Of a DNA stretch of 43,337 bases, positions 1 through 8,346 are shown piece after piece. Position numbers and translations under genes: made by a program. The notes beneath the pieces were generated by a model. That model saw nothing but the letters and a program-made list of their open reading frames with translations. It did no database searches and had not been told where the DNA came from. This DNA comes from Alphaproteobacteria bacterium (lineage in GTDB: Bacteria > Myxococcota_A > UBA796 > GCA-2862545): positions 1-43,337 of the forward strand of contig JACKEP010000035.1 in assembly GCA_020632915.1 (NCBI GenBank), written 5' to 3'. The first letter of the stretch is position 1, and every line of letters starts with the position of its first letter.

Positions 1-1
1 C

Positions 2-247
2 ACGTTGCTCGACTGGACCCCACCGATGCGCCAGGCGTTCGCCGAGGGTCCGCTCGTCGCGCGCCTCCACCACCTCGGTGTGATCTCCGGCCACCTGGAG
101 GATGCCCACGTGCGCGAGATGTTCGGCGGACGCACCCTCCCCCACCTGCAGTCGCTCGACCTGCGCCACAACGCGCTGTCGGCGGCCGGCAAGGCGTGGC
201 TGCGCGCGTGGTGGCAGGGGCCGCCGCGGGGCCTCGTCCTCGACTGA
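2..247 (+). CDS. C-terminal end of a leucine-rich-repeat-like protein (partial)
   Basis: The reading frame is already open at the left edge, so only the last 81 codons are visible and the start lies outside the window. The end reads LPHLQSLDLRHNALSAAG, a leucine-rich-repeat-like LxxLxLxxNxLxxxG pattern, followed by a Trp-rich tail. Such C-terminal repeats occur in several Myxococcota proteins of unknown role, but nothing visible assigns a function. It could equally be an isolated LRR-like motif in an unrelated protein. About 130 bp without a gene follow before the next start. Confidence 0.55.
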   Translation, partial: TLLDWTPPMRQAFAEGPLVARLHHLGVISGHLEDAHVREMFGGRTLPHLQSLDLRHNALSAAGKAWLRAWWQGPPRGLVLD

Positions 248-380
248 TCGGCCACCGTCCGGTCGCGCGCCCAGGACCGAACGCGCCCGTCCGGGTGCGG
301 CACCACCTCCGCCTCTGCGCGGCCTTTTCGAGAGACCCACGAGCGTGTGACATTGCGCGCCCACAGCGGTAGGGGCACGC

Positions 381-1400
381 ATGTCCGACGACGAGACCGA
401 CTTCGAGGCGCTGTCGCGCGAGCTCGTGGTGGAGCTCCGCGGTCACCAGTCCACGCGCGCAGCCTCCAAGCGCCTCGGCTACGCCTCGAACCCCGTGCTG
501 CGGTGGGAGCGCGGCGAGCGGGTGCCCCCGGCCGACGACGTCCTCCGCTTCGCCCACCTGCAGGGTCGCGAGGTGGTGGGTGCCGCGCGCATGCTCACCA
601 ACGCCGCGGTCGCGGTCCTCGGCGACCTCACCCCCCGCGACCCCGGGTTCGTGCCGGCGATCGTCCAGGTCTACGCTGACTTCCTCGGACGCGCGACGCT
701 GGCCGAGCTCACGGGCCACTCGCTGCAGCAGCTCGGGCGTCTCATCCGCGGCGAGACCCGGATGCGGCTGCCGGCGCTGCTGCACATGATGCAGACCGTG
801 AACCAGACGATGGTGCGGTTCCTCGACACGATCAGCGATCTGACGCGCCTGCCGAGCGCCCACACCGCCTGGGTCAAGCACGACCGCGAGACGGCGCTGA
901 TGCAGGACATGCCGTTCGTGTTCCCGGTGCTCTACGCCCTCGAGCTGGGTGCGTACCGGCAGCTTCCCGCCCACGACGACGCGTGGCTCGCGACGCTGCT
1001 CGGGCTGCCCGAGTCCGACGTGGTCCGTAGCCTCGCCCGTCTGGCCCACCTGGACATGATCGTGGAGCGCGACGGGCGCTGGGTCCCCACCGGCGCGCGT
1101 CACGGCGCCACGCGGCACCGCTGGCCCGAGGCCGTGGAACGACAGGTCTCAGCGGCCCTCATCGACGAGGCGGCGCGACGGATCCGCGGCGGGCTCGCGA
1201 CGTCGGCGTGGGAGGTGTTCCGGGTGGGCGAGCGGGGCGTGCGGGTGATGGCGAGCGAGCTGGCCCGCGCGCTGGAGTCCGCCGCCGACATCACGTCCAC
1301 CGAGCACGGCGGTGGTGAGCGCATCGGCTACGCGATGGTGCTCCTCGTGCCGATGGACGGCCGCAAGTTCAACCTGCGCGAGGATCCGAGCGGGGAGTGA
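381..1400 (+). CDS. Helix-turn-helix protein with DUF4423/TIGR02147-like C-terminal region
   Basis: This 339-residue soluble protein has no signal peptide. Residues about 10-60 look like an XRE-type helix-turn-helix (Arg/Leu-rich, with an NPVLRWERGERVPP segment). A second helical segment around 105-135 (LTGHSLQQLGRLIRGETR) may be another. Residues about 175-335 resemble the DUF4423 domain of TIGR02147 proteins: a winged-helix-like LLGLPESDVVRSLARLAHL and a final strand-rich GYAMVLLVPMDGRKFNL. The ATG follows a purine-rich GGTAGGGG. Predicted function is transcription regulation with unknown targets. It lies 74 bp upstream of the arsenic operon on the same strand, but the operon has its own operator, so a link to arsenic is not supported. 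Confidence 0.6.
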   Translation: MSDDETDFEALSRELVVELRGHQSTRAASKRLGYASNPVLRWERGERVPPADDVLRFAHLQGREVVGAARMLTNAAVAVLGDLTPRDPGFVPAIVQVYADFLGRATLAELTGHSLQQLGRLIRGETRMRLPALLHMMQTVNQTMVRFLDTISDLTRLPSAHTAWVKHDRETALMQDMPFVFPVLYALELGAYRQLPAHDDAWLATLLGLPESDVVRSLARLAHLDMIVERDGRWVPTGARHGATRHRWPEAVERQVSAALIDEAARRIRGGLATSAWEVFRVGERGVRVMASELARALESAADITSTEHGGGERIGYAMVLLVPMDGRKFNLREDPSGE

Positions 1401-1438
1401 GGCGTGCGGCCCACGCGCGAGGTGGTCGACCGAGGGCT

Positions 1439-1465
1439 ATTTCGTTATTCGCCGAACGACGAAAT
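1439..1465. promoter_or_regulatory. Predicted ArsR operator (imperfect 12-bp inverted repeat)
   Basis: ATTTCGTTATTC (1439-1450) and GAACGACGAAAT (1454-1465) form an inverted repeat with a 3-bp centre; 10 of 12 positions pair. It is an AT-rich island in GC-rich DNA, ends 9 bp before the arsR GTG, and contains the ATTCG/CGAAT-type half-sites common for ArsR repressors. Autoregulation of the whole operon is inferred. Confidence 0.7.
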
Positions 1466-1474
1466 GAGGTCCCC

Positions 1475-1809
1475 GTGGACGGCTGCTGCACCCGACCCGA
1501 CGTGCCCTTCGAGGGCCGTCCCGACGACGACGCCCGCCTCGCCGCCTACTGCAAGGCGCTGGGTCACCCCCACCGCGTCCACATCCTGCGCTTCCTCGTC
1601 GCGCAGCAGGCGTGCTTTGCCGGCGAGATCGCCGACCAGCTCCCGGTGGCGGCGTCCACGGTGAGCCAGCACCTCGCCCAGCTCAAGGAGGCCGGCCTCA
1701 TCCAGGGCGAGGTCGACGGCCCGCGACGCTGCTACTGCGTGGCGCCCGACGCGCTCGTGGCCCTGCGCCACCTGCTGGGCGCCCTCCTCGACGCGCCGGC
1801 GGTGCCCGC

Positions 1810-1813
<4 letters not shown>
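1475..1813 (+). CDS. arsR: ArsR-family arsenite-responsive repressor
   Basis: A 112-residue winged-helix repressor of the SmtB/ArsR family; the recognition region STVSQHLAQLKEAGLI is at residues 61-76. Conserved sequence reads ALGHPHRVHIL near residue 28. Cysteines are at 4, 5, 26, 47, 86 and 88. The N-terminal Cys4-Cys5 pair plus Cys47 resembles the As(III) site of Corynebacterium ArsR (two N-terminal cysteines of one subunit and one from the partner), so metalloid sensing by that geometry is inferred. GTG 1475 is chosen because an AGGT ribosome site lies just upstream and an earlier start would place the operator inside the gene. The stop overlaps the acr3 ATG (ATGA), giving a translationally coupled operon. 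Confidence 0.93.
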
Positions 1814-2868
<1,055 letters not shown>

Positions 2869-2875
2869 GGTCTCC

Positions 2876-3766
2876 ATGCACTTCGACAGCGTGCTGTTCC
2901 TCTGCGTCGCCAACGCCGCCCGCAGCCAGATGGCCGAGGCGCTGGCGCGGGCCCGGTTCGCTGCCCTCGGCCTCGATGTGCGGGTCCAGTCCGCCGGCAG
3001 CGCCCCGTCGCGCGTGCACCCCGACGCGATCCGGGTGCTGGCCGAGCGCGGCATCGACGTCACCGGTCAGACCAGCAAGCACGTCGACACCATCGACCCC
3101 GCCACCGTCGACCTGGTCGTCACCCTCTGCGCCGAGGAGGCGTGTCCGGTGTTCCTCGGCGACGCGCGGCGGCTGGACTGGGCGATGCCCGACCCGGACC
3201 GCAAGGGCGAGGTGCTGACCGACGACGCCCGGCTGCAGCACTTCCGCGTGGCGCGCGACGCGATCGCCGCCCGCCTCGACGTGCTCGCCGCCCTGCGCGA
3301 CGTGCCCGAGCCGCTGGCGCCGGTCGAGTTCCACGCGAGCGTCCGCGTGCCCGATCTGCCCGCCGCCGCGCGCTTCTACGCCTGGCTGCTCGGCGTGGAG
3401 CCCACCACGTGGACGCACCGCTACGTCACCTTCGTCAGCGCCGTGCTGCGCACGAACTTCGTGATCCTCGTCGACGACGGCACGCCGCTGCACCACGACA
3501 CGCTCTACCACCTGGGGGTCGAGCTCCCCGACCGCGCCGCGGTGATCGACGCCCACCACCGGGCGGTCGCGGCCGGCTGGTCGCTGCACAAGCCCGCCCG
3601 CACCACGTGGCGGGGCACGCCGCTGCACGAGCTCTGGCTGACGGACCCGGGCGGCAACCTCGTCGAGGTCTACGCCCGCCTCACCGACGCCGAGCGCGCG
3701 GCGATGCCGGCCGACCAGGAGCCCATGGTGCTCGTCCCCACGCCCGACGCCGCGGAGGCCCGGTGA
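2876..3766 (+). CDS. arsC: Fusion: LMW-phosphatase-type arsenate reductase (ArsC) + VOC/glyoxalase-like domain
   Basis: The protein has 296 residues. Residues 1-142 are a low-molecular-weight tyrosine-phosphatase-like ArsC: the active loop Cys10-x5-Arg16-Ser is followed by TLCAEEACPVF with Cys85 and Cys90 for the redox relay, and a late Asp-Pro at 106-107 that fits the general acid. It would reduce arsenate to arsenite for Acr3. Residues 148-272 form a vicinal-oxygen-chelate domain with the expected metal triad His153, His212 and Glu264. This half resembles ArsI/CadI, but the vicinal Cys pair that binds trivalent organoarsenic in ArsI is replaced by ARTTW around 241-245, so canonical C-As lyase activity is doubtful. 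There is no stop or frameshift between the halves. The stop overlaps the arsH GTG by 4 bp. Confidence 0.9.
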   Translation: MHFDSVLFLCVANAARSQMAEALARARFAALGLDVRVQSAGSAPSRVHPDAIRVLAERGIDVTGQTSKHVDTIDPATVDLVVTLCAEEACPVFLGDARRLDWAMPDPDRKGEVLTDDARLQHFRVARDAIAARLDVLAALRDVPEPLAPVEFHASVRVPDLPAAARFYAWLLGVEPTTWTHRYVTFVSAVLRTNFVILVDDGTPLHHDTLYHLGVELPDRAAVIDAHHRAVAAGWSLHKPARTTWRGTPLHELWLTDPGGNLVEVYARLTDAERAAMPADQEPMVLVPTPDAAEAR

Positions 3767-4482
3767 CCGCACTCCACGACGGTGCTCCGCCCCCCCTCGA
3801 CCCGCCGACGCTGCCGGACGTGCCGCGGAGCACGCACCCGCCGCGGGTGCTGATGCTGTACGGCAGCCTGCGGGAGCGGTCCTACTCGCGCCTGCTCGCC
3901 GAGGAGGCCGCTCGCGTGCTCACGTCGGTGGGCTGCGAGGTGCGGTGGTTCCATCCCCACGACCTGCCGATGAAGGGCCCGGGCCTCGACGACCACCCCG
4001 AGGTGGTCCGCTTGCGGGAGCTGTCGATCTGGTCGGAGGCCCAGGTGTGGTCGTGCCCCGAGATGCACGGCGCCATCACCGGCGTGTTCAAGAACCAGAT
4101 CGACTGGATCCCCCTGTCGCTCGGAGCCGTCCGCCCCACCCAGGGCCGCACGCTGGCCGTGATGCAGGTCTGCGGCGGCAGCCAGTCGTTCAACGTGGTG
4201 AACACGCTGCGCGTGCTCGGCCGCTGGATGCGCATGATCACCATCCCCAACCAGTCGAGCGTGGCCAAGGCCTGGCAGGAGTTCGAGGACGACGGCCGGA
4301 TGAAGGACAGCCCCTACCGCGACCGCGTCGTCGACGTGATGGAGGAGCTGGTGCGGTTCACGCTGCTCACGCGTGACGTCCGCGACGCGCTGGTCGACCG
4401 CTACAGCGAACGGCGGGAGGCCGCGGGCCGGCGGGCGGCGGAGGAGCGGGTGCAGGACCGGATCGGGGGGAAGGGGCTGTAG
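3763..4482 (+). CDS. arsH: ArsH, NADPH-dependent FMN organoarsenical oxidase
   Basis: A 239-residue flavodoxin-like flavoprotein of normal ArsH length. The FMN-phosphate loop GSLRERSYSR is at residues 34-43, and the ArsH signature PEMHGAITGVFKNQIDWIPL lies at about 99-118. ArsH oxidises toxic trivalent methylarsenicals to pentavalent forms with NADPH and O2, so this operon probably handles organic as well as inorganic arsenic. GTG 3763 overlaps the previous stop (GTGA). Only 22 bp separate its end from the convergent lipoprotein gene. The N-terminal 25 residues are Pro-rich and variable in the family. Confidence 0.93.
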   Translation: MTALHDGAPPPLDPPTLPDVPRSTHPPRVLMLYGSLRERSYSRLLAEEAARVLTSVGCEVRWFHPHDLPMKGPGLDDHPEVVRLRELSIWSEAQVWSCPEMHGAITGVFKNQIDWIPLSLGAVRPTQGRTLAVMQVCGGSQSFNVVNTLRVLGRWMRMITIPNQSSVAKAWQEFEDDGRMKDSPYRDRVVDVMEELVRFTLLTRDVRDALVDRYSERREAAGRRAAEERVQDRIGGKGL

Positions 4483-4504
4483 GCCGCTGGCGCCCCCCAC
4501 CCCT

Positions 4505-5878
4505 TCACGGCGCCGTGAACAGACACCGGCTGATCGGGAACGTGATGTCCGCCGTCACGTACAGGTAGTACTGCCGGCCCGACCGCAGGGCCGGCGGCTT
4601 GCCGCTCTCGGGGATGCGCTGCACCATCTCCGAGGGCACCTCGCCATAGACGATCGACTCGGACCCCACCGGGTAGGCGTCGGCCTTCAGATCGAGGCGC
4701 CAGAGCGTGCCCTCGGGGCGGTCGAGGTTGGGCGGCACGGTGGGCGTGTCGGCGTCGGCCTCGAGGACGTAGACGTAGCGGGCGCGACCGGGCAGCCAGC
4801 GCAAGCGACCGTCTGCGCCGACGCCCTCGTCCTCGGTGCACGCGCTCGGGCGGAACAGGCGCAGCTCGTCGAGGATGGCCGCACCGTACTGCTCGCCCGC
4901 GTAGTCGGAGCGCTTCATGCCGCGGTGGCTGGCCTCCCGCTCGAACAGCGCGATCATCCGGTCCATGTCGGTGGTGGGCATGATCGAGTCGTTCGGATCG
5001 TCGAGGTCGGACCGCTCGAAGCCGTTGTTCTGCTCCGGCGGCCACGCGCCGAACCCGACGGTGCTGATCCAGCCCGCTCCCATGGCGATGCCGCGGTCGT
5101 TGAACTGGTTGAACAGGTTGTCCTCGGTGTCCAGATCGAACACCGACGGGCCGCTCGGCGCCGAGCGGTCGTGGCAGCACACGCACGCCGACGACTTGAG
5201 CTGGCTCTGGACCCAGCGCACGTCAGCCACGTAGTCGGTGTCGTCCATGCGGCTGTCGGCCTCGAGCGACCGGCGGTTGGGGGGCACCGGCGAGTACGGG
5301 CGCTGCAGGCGCACCGTGTCGCAGCTGGCGTAGTCGGAGAACACGCGGCCCTCCTCGGTGGCGCCGGAGATGATCTCCCACGTGCACACCTGGCCGCCCT
5401 CGGACTGCCCCGGCGGCTCGCCCGGGAGCGGGTCCATGCAGACGCGCTCCGGCTGGGGCCACGCGTTGTCGAGCACCAGCAGCTCATCCTCCCCGGCGCA
5501 CAGCGCCGACGGGTCCCAGTAGCCGCCGCCGAAGAACTGGCAGCCGGTCTTGCTGCTGCCGCACCGGCTGGTGTCGGTGCCCAGGATGTGGATGCGCAGC
5601 TGCTCGCCGTCGTCGTCGGTCAGGCACCAGCCGAGCACGTCCGCCGACGGGCACGCCGTGTCGAGCGCGATCTCGGACTTGAGCTTGGTGCAGTCGGCCG
5701 TGGCGTCCTCGGCGGACCAGCTGCCCAGGTAGTCGCGGCACTCGGGCTCGTTCGTGAACGGGCTGACGTATTCGCAGTGGCCGATGAGGACGTCGGACAG
5801 CACGGGGCGCTCGGGGTCGCCGCAGCTGGCGAGGAGCAGGCCGGAGGCGACGGACGCGAGCAGCAGGGTGGAGCGCAT
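4505..5878 (-). CDS. Predicted lipoprotein with one CXXCH motif (possible monohaem cytochrome)
   Basis: The 457-residue protein starts with a lipoprotein signal peptide ending LLLASC, with lipid Cys19. ATG 5878 is chosen because it begins this signal and has a GAGG site; the open frame continues upstream only through the hexamer array, which would be low-complexity Arg-Ser. It is Cys-rich. Residues 232-236 read CVCCH, a formal CXXCH haem-c motif, and about 64 residues later Met300 (SIMPTTD) could be an axial ligand, so the middle may be a class-I-like cytochrome c domain. No named family is recognised for the rest. It is convergent with arsH and divergent from the MopE-like gene. The haem assignment is inference. 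Confidence 0.75.
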   Translation of the reverse strand: MRSTLLLASVASGLLLASCGDPERPVLSDVLIGHCEYVSPFTNEPECRDYLGSWSAEDATADCTKLKSEIALDTACPSADVLGWCLTDDDGEQLRIHILGTDTSRCGSSKTGCQFFGGGYWDPSALCAGEDELLVLDNAWPQPERVCMDPLPGEPPGQSEGGQVCTWEIISGATEEGRVFSDYASCDTVRLQRPYSPVPPNRRSLEADSRMDDTDYVADVRWVQSQLKSSACVCCHDRSAPSGPSVFDLDTEDNLFNQFNDRGIAMGAGWISTVGFGAWPPEQNNGFERSDLDDPNDSIMPTTDMDRMIALFEREASHRGMKRSDYAGEQYGAAILDELRLFRPSACTEDEGVGADGRLRWLPGRARYVYVLEADADTPTVPPNLDRPEGTLWRLDLKADAYPVGSESIVYGEVPSEMVQRIPESGKPPALRSGRQYYLYVTADITFPISRCLFTAP

Positions 5879-6009
5879 CGGGGACCTCGGGGTGGGCGGT
5901 GACGACTGGCGCGCATCGGGTTTGAGTAGGCTTTGCATGGTATCCGAGGGCGGGTGGGGACGGCCAGGGGCGGGGGCGTCACGGGTTGTCCGTTGGGCGG
6001 CGCGGGGAC

Positions 6010-6111
6010 GGGAGCGGGAACGGGAACGGGAGCGGGAGCGGGAGCGGGAACGGGAACGGGAACGGGAACGGGAACGGGAACGGGAACGGGAGCGGGAGCG
6101 GGAACGGGAGC
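6010..6111. repeat. Tandem hexamer array, 17 x GGGARC
   Basis: Seventeen uninterrupted 6-bp units run through this stretch, each GGGAAC or GGGAGC; seven consecutive GGGAAC copies occur at 6046-6087. The only variation is A/G at position five. The plus strand has a GGG run every six bases, which allows G-quadruplex or slipped-strand structures. Because the unit is a multiple of three, all six frames stay open here (Gly-Asn/Ser, Arg-Glu, Arg-Ser), which explains artificially long open frames. Confidence 0.95.
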
Positions 6112-6135
6112 GGGATTCCCCCCTTCCTCCCCCCA

Positions 6136-6162
6136 TCAGGCACCGGTCAGGCACCGGTCAGG
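6136..6162. repeat. Two-copy 11-bp direct repeat
   Basis: TCAGGCACCGG is repeated exactly at 6136-6146 and 6147-6157, followed by a partial TCAGG. The copies place two ACCGGT hexamers one helical turn apart, 80-110 bp upstream of the MopE-like start. It could be a regulator site or simple slippage beside the hexamer array. Confidence 0.55.
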
Positions 6163-6243
6163 TCGCGGTCACGAATCGCCAGGACGCACCGCGTACAGAC
6201 CTGGTGCCACCGCGGCGCACCGCCGCATCACCAGGAGCCGACC

Positions 6244-7197
6244 ATGAAGACCCTCATCGCCCTCGCTGCCCTGTTCGCCAGCGCCCCCGCCTTCGCCACG
6301 TCCCACGTGCTCGAGTTCAACATCCTCGCGTGCCCGACCGTGCCGTCGAACATCGGGTTCACCTACGACGCGCCCGACAACAGCACGACGTGGACCGTCA
6401 ACGGCACCGAGCGCTTCTACGCCGCGTGCAGCCACTTCAGCTCGCCGTCGCTCGCCATCGACGGACCGGGCAACGACGTGTCGTACACGATCGAGAGCAA
6501 CGCCAGCCAGGTGGTCGTGCCCACCAGCATGTGGATCGAGGCCGCGCCCGGGCCGCTCGGGCCCCTCGTGGAGCACGTCACCATCCGGCAGGGCACCACC
6601 GAGCTGTTCTTCGACCTCACCGGCGGTCCCGTCCACGCCGACCTGACGCCCCTGCGCGGCCTGCGCACCAACGACACGATCGTGGTCGAGGCCAACGGCG
6701 CGCTCCTGTTCGACGACTTCGCCTACGAGCTCGAGGACGACAACGACCTGGACGGGTGGACGACGTCCGAGGGTGACTGCAGCGACTCGGACGCCTCGGT
6801 CCACCCCGGCGCCGTCGACATCATCGGCGACGGCATCGACCAGGACTGCGACGGCGCCGACGCGCAGGCGGCCCTGCCGTTCCAGGCGCTGGCGGTGATG
6901 CCGTCGTGCCCGTCCGCCGGCCCGCTGCACATCGTATGGACCGACGGCACGCCCAACGGTCTCGTGCGCATCTTCCCAGCCCCGGCCCGCACGTCCTCGT
7001 CGGTGTGGACCGGCACGTCGTGCACCGGCCGCCTGCTCGGCGTCACGCCGGCCGCCACGCCGCCGCCGGTGTCGTCCGGCCCCAACGGCTCGGGCTACTT
7101 CGTCCTGCCCAACGTCGGCAGCTACGCCTGCGGCGCCAAGATCCAGCTCCTCGACCTCGGCTCCTGCGCCATCTCCGAGGTGCTCACCATCGAGTGA
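6244..7197 (+). CDS. Secreted protein with MopE-like Ca-binding (DxDxDG) motif
   Basis: A 317-residue protein with a clear Sec signal peptide (cleavage near AFA-TS, residue 18). Residues 20-160 are beta-rich, with few charges and no recognised family. Residues 165-204 carry the Asp-rich MopE-type signature: EDDNDLDGWTTSEGDC followed after a spacer by DGIDQDCDG, typically a calcium-binding repeat in surface proteins of Myxococcota and related bacteria. Residues 210-317 form another beta domain, with Cys residues that could pair into disulfides. ATG 6244 is preferred over upstream in-frame starts because it begins the signal peptide, has an AGGAG site, and avoids the low-complexity hexamer translation. 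Function is unknown. Confidence 0.85.
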   Translation: MKTLIALAALFASAPAFATSHVLEFNILACPTVPSNIGFTYDAPDNSTTWTVNGTERFYAACSHFSSPSLAIDGPGNDVSYTIESNASQVVVPTSMWIEAAPGPLGPLVEHVTIRQGTTELFFDLTGGPVHADLTPLRGLRTNDTIVVEANGALLFDDFAYELEDDNDLDGWTTSEGDCSDSDASVHPGAVDIIGDGIDQDCDGADAQAALPFQALAVMPSCPSAGPLHIVWTDGTPNGLVRIFPAPARTSSSVWTGTSCTGRLLGVTPAATPPPVSSGPNGSGYFVLPNVGSYACGAKIQLLDLGSCAISEVLTIE

Positions 7198-7216
7198 CGG
7201 ACGCCGTCGCACCCCC

Positions 7217-7249
7217 CGCCCGTCGTCGGCTCCGTGCCGGCGGCGGGCG
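7217..7249. terminator. Stem-loop between convergent genes
   Basis: Arms 7217-7230 and 7236-7249 can pair over 14 positions (two G-U pairs in plus-strand RNA) around a 5-nt TCCGT loop. It lies 20 bp past the MopE-like stop and just beyond the stop of the PDZ gene, so it may end transcription from both sides. No clear U-tract follows. Confidence 0.55.
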
Positions 7250-7260
7250 CGTCGCGTCGG

Positions 7261-8346
7261 CTACTCGACCTCACGGACGGCGGTGACGTCGACCCGCTCA
7301 CCGTCGCGCCACACCGTGTAGGTCACCTCGGTGCCCGCGGGACCGAGCGCCCGGTCCACAGCGTCCCAGAGCGCTTCGCCGTCGTCGGCCCGCACGCGCA
7401 CCCCGTCGATGGCCCCGACGACGTCGCCAGCACGCAGGCCCGCCCCGTCGCCCGGCCCCCCGTCGGCCACCTCGCGCACCACGACCCGACCGTTGTCGTC
7501 GGCCGCGAGCGCCACGCCCACGCTCGCCGCGTGCCACGTCGGCAGCGCGAGCTCGACGTCGACGTCCTCGCCGGGTGCCAGGTCCAGCTCAAGCGGCGCC
7601 GACCGCACCGACAGCCGGCCATCCTGCCGCACCGCCACCAGCGTGCACGGGCCCGGATCGACGCGCGCGAAGAACGTGCCGTACGGGTCGACGACCACGT
7701 TCACGCCGCAGCCCTGGACCACGACCTGCCCGGCCTCGGCGCCGGCCGTCGGCACGATGCCGCCGGTGATCGACGCCTGCGGCACGAGCGGCCCGACCGT
7801 GCACACGCCATCCGCCAGCGTGAGCGTGGCCGCGGCGTAGCCGTCGAGCTGCACGTCCCCGCCGGTGACGTCGTCCATCGGGAAGATCGCGAGCGCGCCC
7901 TGTTCGAAACGAGCCACGTCGAACAGGCTCCCGCCCGGGCGGTGCAGGCGCACCGTGCCCAGCGGCGCCAGCGCCACGACGGCCGCGGGCAGCGGGCAGT
8001 ACACCACCGACGGCGGCTCGGGCAGGTCGCTGTCGTAGGCCCACCCCGGCAGGTCGTCTGGCAGGTCCGCGCGGACGTCGCGCGTGGCGACCGGCGCGCC
8101 CGCGGGCACGACGCAGCCCTCGTGGGTCACCACCAGTAGCGGTGCGTGGACCACGACGACCTCATCCTCCGGCAGGTGCCAGCCCGCCCAGAGTGCGAGC
8201 ACCGCGAGCCACGCCAGGCCACACGCTGCATGGCGGGCCCCGCGACGGCGTGATGCGGGAGGGGACGGTGGGGGGTGGGTCAACGGACCTCCGTCGGCCC
8301 ACCGTACCCCAGGCCACGACGCGGCGCGCGCCGGCGCTGTCGTCAC
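7261..8346 (-). CDS. Membrane-anchored PDZ-domain protein of the efflux regulatory operon
   Basis: The 361-residue protein has one N-terminal membrane segment (about residues 40-56, HAACGLAWLAVLALWAGW), so the rest is probably periplasmic. Residues 60-265 are beta-rich without a recognised family. Residues 272-360 are a PDZ domain, with the typical carboxylate-loop region AGLRAGDVVGAIDGVRV at 302-318. No protease triad is visible, so it is more likely a ligand or partner-binding module than a protease. GTG 8346 overlaps the kinase stop by 4 bp, placing it last in a tolC-regulator-kinase-PDZ transcript. A role in sensing envelope signals or modulating the kinase is inferred only from this position. 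Confidence 0.8.
   Translation of the reverse strand: MTTAPARAASWPGVRWADGGPLTHPPPSPPASRRRGARHAACGLAWLAVLALWAGWHLPEDEVVVVHAPLLVVTHEGCVVPAGAPVATRDVRADLPDDLPGWAYDSDLPEPPSVVYCPLPAAVVALAPLGTVRLHRPGGSLFDVARFEQGALAIFPMDDVTGGDVQLDGYAAATLTLADGVCTVGPLVPQASITGGIVPTAGAEAGQVVVQGCGVNVVVDPYGTFFARVDPGPCTLVAVRQDGRLSVRSAPLELDLAPGEDVDVELALPTWHAASVGVALAADDNGRVVVREVADGGPGDGAGLRAGDVVGAIDGVRVRADDGEALWDAVDRALGPAGTEVTYTVWRDGERVDVTAVREVE

Larger units (their letters stand above)
5879..6243. other. 365-bp divergent intergenic region
   Basis: No gene is supported here. It separates the lipoprotein (minus) from the MopE-like protein (plus) and must carry both promoters. Most of it is the hexamer array (6010-6111) and flanking G/C-runs. 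An 11-bp direct repeat TCAGGCACCGG occurs at 6136-6146 and 6147-6157, with a third partial TCAGG. An AGGAG site lies just before the ATG at 6244. Confidence 0.7.

Noticed and set aside
4504..4519. TTCACGGCGCCGTGAA palindrome as terminator between arsH and the lipoprotein
   Set aside because: It is a perfect 16-bp palindrome but has no loop and overlaps the lipoprotein stop codon, so a functional hairpin terminator cannot be supported.
6010..6111. CRISPR array
   Set aside because: The units are 6 bp without spacers and no cas gene is nearby; it is a simple tandem repeat.
5986..6243. N-terminal Gly-Asn/Gly-Ser extension of the MopE-like protein through the hexamer array
   Set aside because: The signal peptide and AGGAG site at 6244 mark the start, and the repeat keeps every frame open regardless of coding.
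7261..8346. DegP/DegS-type protease
   Set aside because: A PDZ domain is present but no trypsin-like catalytic domain or GNSGG motif exists upstream of it.
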